This document shows positions 24,848-33,110 of a DNA stretch of 64,000 bases, piece by piece. Positions within the stretch are counted from its first letter, which is position 1. Every line of letters begins with the position of its first letter. The position numbers and the translations under genes were made by a program. The DNA comes from Cyanidium caldarium (lineage: Eukaryota > Rhodophyta > Bangiophyceae > Cyanidiales > Cyanidiaceae): NCBI GenBank assembly GCA_026184775.1, contig JANCYW010000008.1, positions 186,001 to 250,000 of the forward strand, in the 5' to 3' direction. Below the pieces are notes generated by a model. That model worked only from the letters and a program-made list of their open reading frames with translations. It made no database searches and was not told the origin of the DNA.

Positions 24848-26479
24848 ATGCGGAGACAATGTCTTGCCGCCGTCAGCGCCTGGAAGGATTTCCGACACAG
24901 TGACGCTGAAAGCTGTGGCGAGCGGGAGATGTTTGTGGAGCTGAGCGCTTTACGCCCGTTGCGCTGGTGGGCGGCGGCGCCGCGGCGACGGCCGTCGGGG
25001 CGCTGCCTTGGGCGTCGGTCGGCGGGTGCTGTGCGGCAACTGCCGAGCCGACGTTCAAGTCGCAGATTCGGTACTGGAGCTGGGGCGATGATCGCCTCGT
25101 CTTTTGAGCTGCCGTCATCGCCGCCGAGTGCACTTCCCGTCGCGCCGGTAGTGCGCTTCGCGGACCGATCGGTGGCCGGGGCGCGTCGGCTGGCGGGCGT
25201 GACTCTCCCGGTGCGCCTGTTCGAGAAGAGGACCGTCCGAGAGGCGCGACCGCGCGATGAAAGCAGCACCATCAGCAGAACGGATGCGGATGGAAAACTG
25301 GATCGGGTGCTGCGCGGACCGACGCGCGCGAGCTCGTCCTTCGTGGCCCGCGCGGTCAAGACCGTCGGCCCAGCGGTGGTGCGCATCGACACCGAGCGCG
25401 TCGTGCAGCTGCAGTCGGATCCGGCCATGGATGAGCCCATCTTCCGCTACTTTTTCGGTGACGACTTGCTGCGCCAGCTGCCCAAGGAACGCACCGAGCT
25501 CGGTCAGGGCTCTGCGTTTTTCATCACCGAGGACGGCTTGCTGCTCACCAATGCGCACGTGGTGGCCAAGGCGTCCAAGGTGACGGTGACCCTGACGGAC
25601 GGCCGCACCTACGCCGGCCAGGTGGTCGGCACCGACGACCTGTTGGACCTGGCGGTCGTCCGCATCGACGCCAAGGGCGAAAAGCTGCCCACGGCGCCGT
25701 TGGGCTCGTCGTCGGAGCTACAAGTCGGCGACTGGGTCATCGCTGTCGGCAATCCCGTCGGACTGGACAACACCGTGACGCTAGGTATTGTGAGCAGTGT
25801 GAACCGCTCCAGCGCCGAGGTGGGCATACCCGACAAGCGCATCAACTTTATCCAGACGGACGCCGCCATCAACCCGGGCAACAGCGGCGGCCCGCTGCTG
25901 AACGAGTTTGGCGAGGTGGTCGGCATCAGCACCGCCATACGACCCAATGCGGAGGGCATCGGTTTCGCCATCCCCATCGATCGCGCCAAGGCCATCATGC
26001 ACGCCCTAGCGCGTGGCGAGAAGGTGAAACATCCGTTTGTAGGCATTCAGATGATCACGGTGACGCCGGAGCTGGCCAAGCAGAACAACGACGATCCCAA
26101 CGCGTTGGCGCTCATCCCTGAAGTGGCCGGCGTACTGGTGCTGAAAGTGGCGCCCAAGACGCCGGCCGCCGAGGCGGGCATTCGGCGCTTCGACGTGATC
26201 ACCACGGTGGACGGACGCGCGACGACCAACGCCAAGGAGATCCAGGCGATTGTGGACGCGGCGCAAGTGGGTCAAAAGCTCAAGTTTCAGGTTTTGCGCG
26301 GCGCCGACGCCAAGCCGGTAGAGCTGAGCGTCAAGGCCGGCGATATGACACAGTTTCGCGCCGAGCAAGAAAAGAAGAGCTCACAGGAGAAAACGGGCGA
26401 GGGCGAACCGCCGTCGACGCCATCGACGCCTCCGCATTTCATGCCCCACCCGCGCCAACGCCGCCTGCCGTTGCCGTGA
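24848..26479 (+). CDS. DegP/HtrA-type serine protease, probably plastid
   Basis: A 543-aa trypsin-like protease with one PDZ domain. The catalytic triad is visible: His in TNAHVV (about residue 236), Asp in DLAVVRID (about 267) and Ser in GNSGGP (about 344). The PDZ domain covers roughly residues 400-500 ([18 protein letters not shown]). The catalytic domain resembles cyanobacterial HhoA/HtrA and plant Deg1/5/8. The leader of about 170 residues is long, Arg/Ser/Ala-rich and contains no simple signal peptide, fitting plastid (possibly thylakoid) import. ATG 24848 is the first in frame; ATG 24929 is an alternative. The C-terminus is low-complexity Pro/Ser/Glu. Confidence 0.9.
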   Translation: MRRQCLAAVSAWKDFRHSDAESCGEREMFVELSALRPLRWWAAAPRRRPSGRCLGRRSAGAVRQLPSRRSSRRFGTGAGAMIASSFELPSSPPSALPVAPVVRFADRSVAGARRLAGVTLPVRLFEKRTVREARPRDESSTISRTDADGKLDRVLRGPTRASSSFVARAVKTVGPAVVRIDTERVVQLQSDPAMDEPIFRYFFGDDLLRQLPKERTELGQGSAFFITEDGLLLTNAHVVAKASKVTVTLTDGRTYAGQVVGTDDLLDLAVVRIDAKGEKLPTAPLGSSSELQVGDWVIAVGNPVGLDNTVTLGIVSSVNRSSAEVGIPDKRINFIQTDAAINPGNSGGPLLNEFGEVVGISTAIRPNAEGIGFAIPIDRAKAIMHALARGEKVKHPFVGIQMITVTPELAKQNNDDPNALALIPEVAGVLVLKVAPKTPAAEAGIRRFDVITTVDGRATTNAKEIQAIVDAAQVGQKLKFQVLRGADAKPVELSVKAGDMTQFRAEQEKKSSQEKTGEGEPPSTPSTPPHFMPHPRQRRLPLP

Positions 26480-26591
26480 GCATCGGGAGAGGCCGTTGCT
26501 GCGTGGACTCGAGCGCCCTGTGTCGTGCGAATGGCTTGGCGCCGCGCGCGCACCTGGGTCCGAGCGCGCGCTGCTGTTTGGGTGATGTCGC

Positions 26592-27413
26592 TCAGGCGCC
26601 CGCCGTATGGCCGCCCAGAAACGGCGAGTACGTCTCTGATACCCCGTGCAGCCGCTCCAGCAGAGTCTCCACGGGCAGGCTGGCGCAGAAGAGGGTGTCC
26701 ACCAGGGACGCGCGCTCGGCGAGCGCGAGAAACACCATGCAGGCCGGAAGTGCATGCGCGGCCAACAGCCGATGCAGCGCCTCGCAGCGTCGCTCGTCGC
26801 TCACGGCGGCCGCCCAGCATACGTAGTGATCGGTCAGCCATTGTCTGGTGTCCACGGCCGACAGCGTGTCGTGCCAAAAAGCGAAACTCTCGCGCGCGTG
26901 GTTCTCGTGATCTGCCAAACACAGCACACACGCCAGCAACGGACGACGCCGCTGCTGCGCTTCGGCCAGCGCCTCCGTCAATGTAGCCGCGGTAGAGATA
27001 AACGGCAGTGCCTGCCGGGCAGCGAAAGCGTCGTCTCGGGAGTCTCGCTCCGCGGCCAACCGCCTCCACGGCTCGCATTGCTCCGGTCCCAGCTGGCCGG
27101 CGACGGCGCTGCCCGAGAGCGCCCACTCCAGTTCGCCCAACGTGGTAAAGCGCCCGCCGGCGCCCGTGCCGCCGCTCTGGCCATCGTCGGTTACGGTCGA
27201 CCGCTCGGCGCTCGCTATCGCCTCCGCGGATAGGCGCAACGACTCGGCATACTTGCCGCTCGGCTCCGCAGCGACACCGCTGCTCGGCCACGTATCCGAC
27301 GCTGGGTCGAACGACAGCGGTGCCGGCTCCAGAGCCTCGGCTTCGCAACTCGCGCCTCCGCCCCGTCGTTTTTCTTGGCGGTTGTCCTCGGCAGCAACTC
27401 GGGCGCCGTTCAT
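26592..27413 (-). CDS. UAS-domain (FAF/UBXD7-like) protein
   Basis: A 273-aa protein whose C-terminal ~130 residues match the UAS thioredoxin-like domain of FAF1, FAF2 and UBXN7: FISTAATLTEALAEAQQRRRPLLACVL, then FAFWHDTLSAVD, DHYVCWAA and a cis-Pro-like LPACMVFLAL strand. UBXN7/FAF proteins are p97/Cdc48 adaptors, but no UBX domain follows here; the protein ends shortly after the UAS fold. The N-terminal half is low-complexity. There is only one usable ATG, at 27411-27413, because the next Met lies deep in the domain. That ATG overlaps the start codon of the divergent nuclease gene. Confidence 0.75.
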   Translation of the reverse strand: MNGARVAAEDNRQEKRRGGGASCEAEALEPAPLSFDPASDTWPSSGVAAEPSGKYAESLRLSAEAIASAERSTVTDDGQSGGTGAGGRFTTLGELEWALSGSAVAGQLGPEQCEPWRRLAAERDSRDDAFAARQALPFISTAATLTEALAEAQQRRRPLLACVLCLADHENHARESFAFWHDTLSAVDTRQWLTDHYVCWAAAVSDERRCEALHRLLAAHALPACMVFLALAERASLVDTLFCASLPVETLLERLHGVSETYSPFLGGHTAGA

Positions 27414-28476
27414 GTCCGGCGACTGGGCCTATGGACCAGCCGCAGTCGATCCGGACTGCTGGTCCCGCAGTTTCCGCGTCGTCTCCTACAACACCCTCGC
27501 ACAGGCGTACGTGCGCTCCGAGTACTTTCCGCACTGCCCGCGAGCCGAGCTGAAGTTTGCCCGTCGGTCGAGCCAGCTGTGGCGACAGCTGCAAGCACTG
27601 ACGGCTGACGTGCTCTGTCTACAAGAGGTCGACTGGTACGAATCGGGCTTGTCGGAGCACTTACACGGCGCCGGGTACGACAGCGTCTTTCACCGACGAA
27701 CCGGCCAGAAGCGGGACGGCTGCTGCATAGCGGTGCGACGGGAGCGGTTTGCGCTCGTGCAAGCATACACCTGGGAGTACAACCGACTGGCCGAGCTGCA
27801 CGACCATAACGAGCGGCTGGTCCGCGACAACGTTGGCATGGCGGTGCTGTTGCGAGAGCGCGAGAGCGGAGCGCTGCTGCTGGTGGCCACCACACACCTG
27901 TTCTGGGATCCGCACGACCCGGACGTGAAAGTGGCGCAGGCAGCGCAGTACGTGCGAGAAGTGGTCGACGTGGCGGAGCAGCACGACGCGCCACCCATCG
28001 TCCTGACGGGCGACCTCAATGCCACGCCCGACTCGGCCGTTCTGCAGCTGTTGCTGAGCGGTAAAACCGCCATGCCGCTGCCGCTGCCGCCATCACCCCA
28101 AACCGACAGTGCCGGGGAGCAGCCGCCTCAGCAGGCCAGCGCCGACCCACCTCCATCCACTGCCGGTTCCGACCTCTTCGACGAGCCTGTCAGCCAACCC
28201 GTCCCCATCGGGGCCGGCGAGATCATCCTCCTGCCAGGCGGTCGCTCGTTTGCCTCCGCATACGCCGCAGCGAACGACGGTCTGCACGACGCCCCGTGGA
28301 CTAATCGGACCCCCAAATTCTCCGGTACCCTCGATTATATTCTCATCGAGCCCGCTCGCCTTCAAGTCGTGCGGGTGTTGCGCGTGCCCGACCTGCGGCA
28401 GGCGGACTTTTTCCTGCCCAACTGTGGATACCCGTCGGACCACATCCCTGTCGTCGCCGACCTGTGCTTTTCGTAA
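27412..28476 (+). CDS. CCR4/nocturnin-type endonuclease-exonuclease-phosphatase protein
   Basis: A 354-aa EEP-fold hydrolase. Motifs in order: SYNTLAQAY, LCLQEVD (metal Glu), KRDGCCIAVR, TTHLFWDP, GDLNATPDS, LDYILI and SDHIPV (terminal catalytic His). The SYNTLA and HLFWDP motifs place it with CCR4, nocturnin and Angel, which act as mRNA deadenylases or related 3' nucleotide hydrolases. A Pro/Ser-rich insert of about 45 residues follows GDLNATPDS. There is no leucine-rich repeat that would tether it to the CCR4-NOT complex, and no clear organelle signal if it starts at 27412. The frame is open upstream from 27142, but that part is antisense to the UAS gene. Confidence 0.87.
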   Translation: MSGDWAYGPAAVDPDCWSRSFRVVSYNTLAQAYVRSEYFPHCPRAELKFARRSSQLWRQLQALTADVLCLQEVDWYESGLSEHLHGAGYDSVFHRRTGQKRDGCCIAVRRERFALVQAYTWEYNRLAELHDHNERLVRDNVGMAVLLRERESGALLLVATTHLFWDPHDPDVKVAQAAQYVREVVDVAEQHDAPPIVLTGDLNATPDSAVLQLLLSGKTAMPLPLPPSPQTDSAGEQPPQQASADPPPSTAGSDLFDEPVSQPVPIGAGEIILLPGGRSFASAYAAANDGLHDAPWTNRTPKFSGTLDYILIEPARLQVVRVLRVPDLRQADFFLPNCGYPSDHIPVVADLCFS

Positions 28477-28672
28477 CTAGACATCCGCGGAGGTGTCTCC
28501 CATCGCTTTCCAGAGTGTGCCTCGGTCGTTCCACCTGGAGAGCCTTCGGGCGTCCCGCATGCGTATCTCGCAGCCGTCCCGGCCGCAGCGATTCCGACAC
28601 CGTTCGGCGCGCCGTTTCGCAGCGGCACGTGCCGTTTCGCTTTTGGAGGGCGTCGCGACGAGTTCACCGAGC

Positions 28673-28960
28673 ATGTCCACACCGAATCGACCTCCGGAGC
28701 GCCCGGAGGACCCGTTGGAGATACTGCAGATCCCGGAAAATGCGCCTTCTATAGACAAATTCAAGAAGAATCCACTGGTGCCGGTCGGGGCGTTGTTGAC
28801 GGCGGCGGTGTTGGCCGGCGGGCTGGTGGCCTTCCACCGCGGCAACCGCGTGTGGAGTCAGCGCATGATGCGAGCACGGATCGTTGCGCAGGCTGGAACG
28901 GTCTGTGCGCTGCTGGCGTCCGCCGGCGGGATGCGAGTGGTGTTTCCGAGGAAAGAGTGA
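28673..28960 (+). CDS. HIG1-domain mitochondrial protein
   Basis: A 95-aa protein with a HIG1 domain: KFKKNPLVPVGALLTAAVLAGGL forms the first membrane hairpin arm, and HRGN...QRMMRARIVAQ carries the Q-X3-R-X-R-X3-Q signature of Rcf1/HIGD proteins. Members sit in the mitochondrial inner membrane and aid assembly of respiratory complexes III and IV. A second hydrophobic helix follows. The start ATG 28673 gives the usual HIGD length; the open frame from 28493 lacks an obvious presequence. Confidence 0.9.
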   Translation: MSTPNRPPERPEDPLEILQIPENAPSIDKFKKNPLVPVGALLTAAVLAGGLVAFHRGNRVWSQRMMRARIVAQAGTVCALLASAGGMRVVFPRKE

Positions 28961-29062
28961 ACGGTGAGGAGAGAGCGAGAGGGGATGTGGGAAACGGGCG
29001 CGCCGGCGTCGGTCACGGGCACGATACCTCTCGAGAAGAATCGTCGACCGCGCGCACTGTGT

Positions 29063-30076
29063 TTACATTTTCGGGAAAGTGACGCTCTCGCCGAGCGGCA
29101 CTGCGTCGGCCGCAAGCGCGGCCCCGCGCCAAGCGCCCTCCTCGATGAGCAGCGGGCAGCTGCGCAAGTACGCCAGCAGCGCTCCGTCGCTAGCGCGCAG
29201 CCGGATGAACCACGGCTGGCGCACTGCGCCGCGCGTCTCCATGCACAGCAGCGCGCTCATGCGTTCCTGTGCCTGGCCTGGCGGTGCCTTGAGCACCACC
29301 TGTACCATGTCGGCATCTAAAGTGCTCTCCACCACCTCCAACAGCAGCTCGTGAAAGGTGGCATACCGTTGCGGCATGCGCATCCGCTCCAGAAAGGCAG
29401 TGAAGGCGTTGGGCCGCGAGTTCGAGGTGCTCGACGCCCGGCGCAACATATCGCGCAGCTGGTTGAGCTGCGTCAGCACTTTGCTGAAGCGCCGGTAGAA
29501 AAACGCCACCCGTTGCAAGTACCGCCAGTCGAATAGCCGCCCGAGCGTGCCGCGCGCCAAGTCCGGCTCGCCCAGCGTGGGTGGCGGCCCGGCGCGCAGC
29601 ACGGCCATAGCCCCCTCGCCGTCTAGCGTACCCGGAAGAAATAGCGGCAACAAGCGACCGGTCGATTCCCGTTCGTTCACGTCGTCACCGACACCATGTG
29701 TTGCTCGCCGCCGTCCGCCCGGCTGCTGCGGCAAGCGGCTGCGCGGCGGTCGCCGCGGCGCTAACAACATCACGAACATGTTGCTCTCGTTCAGCGCCGC
29801 CACCCGCTCCACTCGGTCCACACGCAACTGAATCAGCTCGTCGTCTCCGAGCGAGAGCGCCTCCAAGTTGGGCAACTTGTCCGGGGTGGACTCGCCGCCG
29901 CCGACGCCGCCGCCGCCCTCCACCGCCAGGATTCGTCGCGGCCGACGCGCCCGCCGCAACCGCGTTCCATGCGGTCGGAACGAAGTGGATCGTGCGGCAC
30001 CGCCACCATCTGTCCACCCGTGCTGCCTGTGATGCCCTCTGGCGCTTTGCAGTCCCTGTCCAGCGTACAAGAACAT
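29063..30076 (-). CDS. Hypothetical protein, 337 aa, helical C-terminal half
   Basis: I do not recognise this protein. The N-terminal ~70 residues are Arg/Gly-rich. A middle block (LRVDRVERVAALNESNMFVMLL) and a longer C-terminal block look conserved-type and helical: FDWRYLQRVAFFYRRFSKVLTQL, then FLERMRMPQRYATFHELLLEVV, followed by MSALLCMETRG and WFIRLRASDGALLAYL, which could form a beta-rich ending. The Phe-rich/PxxY/EVV pattern is faintly like ATG11/ATG17 domains, but the segments after it do not fit, so I do not assign it. It starts with ATG and is divergent from CSL4 by 178 bp; its 3' end converges on the HIG1 gene with 102 bp between. Confidence 0.6.
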   Translation of the reverse strand: MFLYAGQGLQSARGHHRQHGWTDGGGAARSTSFRPHGTRLRRARRPRRILAVEGGGGVGGGESTPDKLPNLEALSLGDDELIQLRVDRVERVAALNESNMFVMLLAPRRPPRSRLPQQPGGRRRATHGVGDDVNERESTGRLLPLFLPGTLDGEGAMAVLRAGPPPTLGEPDLARGTLGRLFDWRYLQRVAFFYRRFSKVLTQLNQLRDMLRRASSTSNSRPNAFTAFLERMRMPQRYATFHELLLEVVESTLDADMVQVVLKAPPGQAQERMSALLCMETRGAVRQPWFIRLRASDGALLAYLRSCPLLIEEGAWRGAALAADAVPLGESVTFPKM

Positions 30077-30254
30077 CTTTGGCCAGTTCTCGGTAAGCGC
30101 CCCCTGGACGCCGCCGAAAGGGTCGTCGCGAAGACGCTCGGCGAGATATCGCTGAGAACGCGTCGTCGGTTCCGTTCGCTGAGGCGTCCGAAGAGCACAC
30201 CGGGCCGTCGTCTACATATTGTTGCGATCAGGAGCGTCAGGGCGGACGCTCAAT

Positions 30255-30770
30255 ATGCAGCGTCGCGTGGTGCTGCCGGGAGATTCCATCGCGCCGGTCG
30301 GCGAGGTGTTCGCCGCGGACGGTGCCGGGGTGCACGAGCGCGACGGCTACTTCTGCGCCAGTCGTTACGGGGTGTTGGATATGGTGGTATCGACGGGACC
30401 GCAGCATTTTGTGCAGGTGCTGCCGGTGCGACGCGCGCGCGGCGAAGTGGTGCGGCCGCGGCGGCTCGTGCCGGCCGTCGGCGATCGGGTGTTGTGTCAG
30501 GTGGTGCGCACCGGCCGACGACAAGCGCTGGCGGCCATATTGCGCGTGGAGGACGACGACGACTTGCGCGGCGAGTTTTACGGCGTGATCCGTCAGCAGA
30601 ACGCCACCGTCAAGGCGAGCACGGATACACCGGTGTACGAGTTGTTCCAGCCGGCGGAGGTGCTGTGGGCGCACGTCGTGGCGCTCGGCGACCGGCGGCA
30701 TTTGTTTTTGAGCACCGCCGAACCGGACACGGGCGTCGTCTCACCAGGCGGAACGCTTGTGGCGCGATGA
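30255..30770 (+). CDS. CSL4: RNA exosome subunit CSL4 (EXOSC1)
   Basis: A 171-aa protein matching EXOSC1. It has the N-terminal domain VVLPGDSIAPVG...HERDGYFCASRYG, then an S1-like domain with VGDRVLCQVVRTGRRQALAAIL. It closes with the family segments FYGVIRQQNAT, ELFQPAEVLWAHVVALGD and LSTAEPDTGVV. CSL4 caps the nine-subunit ring of the nuclear/cytoplasmic exosome that degrades RNA 3' to 5'. The C-terminus stops soon after TAEPDTGVV and carries no zinc ribbon. The ATG at 30255 aligns with the family start. Confidence 0.9.
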   Translation: MQRRVVLPGDSIAPVGEVFAADGAGVHERDGYFCASRYGVLDMVVSTGPQHFVQVLPVRRARGEVVRPRRLVPAVGDRVLCQVVRTGRRQALAAILRVEDDDDLRGEFYGVIRQQNATVKASTDTPVYELFQPAEVLWAHVVALGDRRHLFLSTAEPDTGVVSPGGTLVAR

Positions 30771-30893
30771 GACGTGGCGATTGGATTGGAGGGACACTGC
30801 TGTCGTTGCCGAGTGGGTTTGGTGTCGGCGGTCGATGCGGACGGGCGTGTCAGATGAGGAACTCGGACGACATGTTATGGCGCGCAGTGCAGC

Positions 30894-32294
30894 TCACAAA
30901 AGGCTCGAGCCGGCGCCAGTGCGGATGGACCGCAACACGCTCTCGACTGAATGCATTTCGTGCCCGTGCATGTTCATCGAAGTGGCAACTTGGGCATCGG
31001 TGACGAGGGAGAATGGCTCGTCCACATCGAGCCGGACGCGGACGCGATCTGCGCTCATCTCCACGTCGATGGTGGCTCCGACGCTGGCGTGCAGCACCAC
31101 GAACGGGTAGCCGATGCGCCCGTTGCGCTCCATGCGCTGAATGGCCGCTGACGCGGGATCGGGCGTCTGGCTGGCCAGCGGACTGCTGTCGTTGTCGCTG
31201 CTATCGGGGACGATGTCCGCGTGGTGCGGCTCGATGTCGAGGGCATCGTTACAGCGCAGGGACGCGTAGGGGGTGGCGTAGGCGCTCGATGCGGAGTCGG
31301 TGTCGGATTCACGGCGTCGGGCAGATGCCGAGAGCAGTGGCACCAGTGCGCGCTGCTCGTCATCCAGGTCGAGCGACGGCGTCTGCGGCGAGTGGCCCGA
31401 GTTTCCAGCAGCAGGGGTCCCGGCGGGCGAATCGTTATCGAGGCTAGCGCGCTGATTGCGCGCGACCAAGTTCAACAGCGCCGCCTGTTGCTCGGCGAGC
31501 TCGCGCACCAAAGCGCGTTTCTGTGCCACGCTATGCCTGAGCCGTTGATGGCGGGCGCGGAGGCGTTGCAGCTCGCGGCGTCGCGGACTCAACAGATCGG
31601 ACGGCATACCGCACCACTGCAGGTACTTGCCGTCTGAGCGTTCGATGGCGCCAACGGCCAGCAACACATTCAGGCAGTCGTAAATGCGGCGGCGAATGGT
31701 GCGCTCCATGCACGGGCGTAGCGCATTCACCCGTTTGCTCCCGGGCCGCATCGCCCCGCTACCACCGCCTATCGCAAACGGGTCGGTCTCCATCTCGTCG
31801 CACGAAGACGCCTCATCACCGTCATCGTCGTCTCGCGCACCAGCCGCAGCACGGATCGGCGTTTTCTGCCCTTTCGCATCCAGCACCATGCGCGACCGCT
31901 TGTACTCTTCCACCATCTCGTCGGCGATCTCGTTGTATGTCACTCTCCGTCCGTTGCGGATCCGCTCACATAAGCGGGTGCTGAGCAGGCGCAGGCCTTT
32001 GGACGATCGCGCCGTCTCCCGTCTGCCGCCCTTTCGCGATGCACTGCTCGGTGCCGCCGCAACCACCGCCTCCCGCTTCCCACGCGAGCATTCGCGAGCA
32101 CCACCTGTCGTCGCAACAACGTCCGGCGATCGGGCGATCTCGCCCTCGCGGTGCCCCTCATCCTCCCCCAGCGCTCCGTCCACTGCATCAAACTGCCCGC
32201 CCGAAGCCGACAAGCCCCGCCCTCCCCAGCCGGTCCTCCCGCCGGCCGCTGCCCGCACCAAGGTGTCACCGCGTTCCCCACTTCTCCGCACCAT
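30894..32294 (-). CDS. DP transcription factor (E2F dimerisation partner)
   Basis: A 466-aa protein with the winged-helix DNA-binding domain of DP: KGLRLLSTRLCERIRNGRRVTYNEIADEMVEE near residue 98 and RRRIYDCLNVLLAVGAIERS near 199. A disordered insert of about 65 residues lies between helices 2 and 3. The coiled-coil/dimerisation part (VRELAEQQAALLNLVARNQ) and the marked-box-like C-terminus (PFVVLHASVGATIDVEMS, VRVRLDVDEPFSL) follow and are DP-specific rather than E2F-specific. With E2F it would control S-phase genes, and CDC7 in this same window is a typical kind of target elsewhere. ATG 32294 is used; no earlier ATG is compelling. Confidence 0.87.
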   Translation of the reverse strand: MVRRSGERGDTLVRAAAGGRTGWGGRGLSASGGQFDAVDGALGEDEGHREGEIARSPDVVATTGGARECSRGKREAVVAAAPSSASRKGGRRETARSSKGLRLLSTRLCERIRNGRRVTYNEIADEMVEEYKRSRMVLDAKGQKTPIRAAAGARDDDDGDEASSCDEMETDPFAIGGGSGAMRPGSKRVNALRPCMERTIRRRIYDCLNVLLAVGAIERSDGKYLQWCGMPSDLLSPRRRELQRLRARHQRLRHSVAQKRALVRELAEQQAALLNLVARNQRASLDNDSPAGTPAAGNSGHSPQTPSLDLDDEQRALVPLLSASARRRESDTDSASSAYATPYASLRCNDALDIEPHHADIVPDSSDNDSSPLASQTPDPASAAIQRMERNGRIGYPFVVLHASVGATIDVEMSADRVRVRLDVDEPFSLVTDAQVATSMNMHGHEMHSVESVLRSIRTGAGSSLL

Positions 32295-33110
32295 GTCTAT
32301 TCCCGCTCCTCCCGATATCAACCGCGGCAATCCCTCCAAACCGCTGCACCACCCACCAACACCCGGAACGTCAGAGCGCCTCCCGCCACCTGCGCACACC
32401 CACCCGCACACGCATAGCCGCTCTCTTCCCCGCTTTCGGTCGCGCGATGCAGCGCCATCGTCCCAACACCGATTTCGCGCGTCGCCGACGCGATCGGTCA
32501 GTTTCGGTTTCGGTCGGTCGGCAAGCGGCAGGCACGGTGGAGGTGGCGACTTCGGGGGTGGCTAAAAAGAATGAACACGGACTGGTGCCTGGAGTGGTAA
32601 TAGGGTCAAGACGGATACATAGCCGGAGAGGGAGGGAGTGGGTCGACGGTGGGTTGGGGTGAGGCGCCGGCGATCCCGGTTGCGCGCGTGTTCGAGTCGG
32701 GCTACGGCAAGTGGGCGGGAGCGAGGGCGGCGTCGTGAGCGCTCATGGGTAGAGGCGGTGTGCTTTGGCGAGTGCGGCGCGGGCCGTATGGGGACAGGGC
32801 TACGATCGATGCCAAGCGGGACGCGTCGTTGGGAAACTGGGCGGGGCGGGAAGCGGGCGCGACTGCAGGGGAGCTGATGGCGCGAGCGGATAGGGAGACG
32901 GGCGAGAATACCCGTGGAGAGCGGACGGCAGATAGAACCGAGGACGCCGACGATCGCGAGCAGGTGGCGAACGGGACGCGAGGACGTGCATCAGCTGCTG
33001 CCGCCGATAGGACAGGGTGTATGGGCGCAGAGGGCGACGGGTCTGCAATGGGAATCAAGCGGCGCCGACGTGTTTATTGTGGAAGTCTATGCCGCGTGCC
33101 CACGCCTGCG
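32295..33110. promoter_or_regulatory. Divergent spacer with G-rich cluster, DP / SPT20-like
   Basis: This 816-bp interval lies between the two chosen start codons. At 32630-32659 five runs of three or more G lie within 30 bp on the plus strand, a G-quadruplex-type pattern. From 32745 the frame of the SPT20-like gene is already open with ATG, so up to 366 bp may be coding. No recognised gene occupies the rest. Confidence 0.45.
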
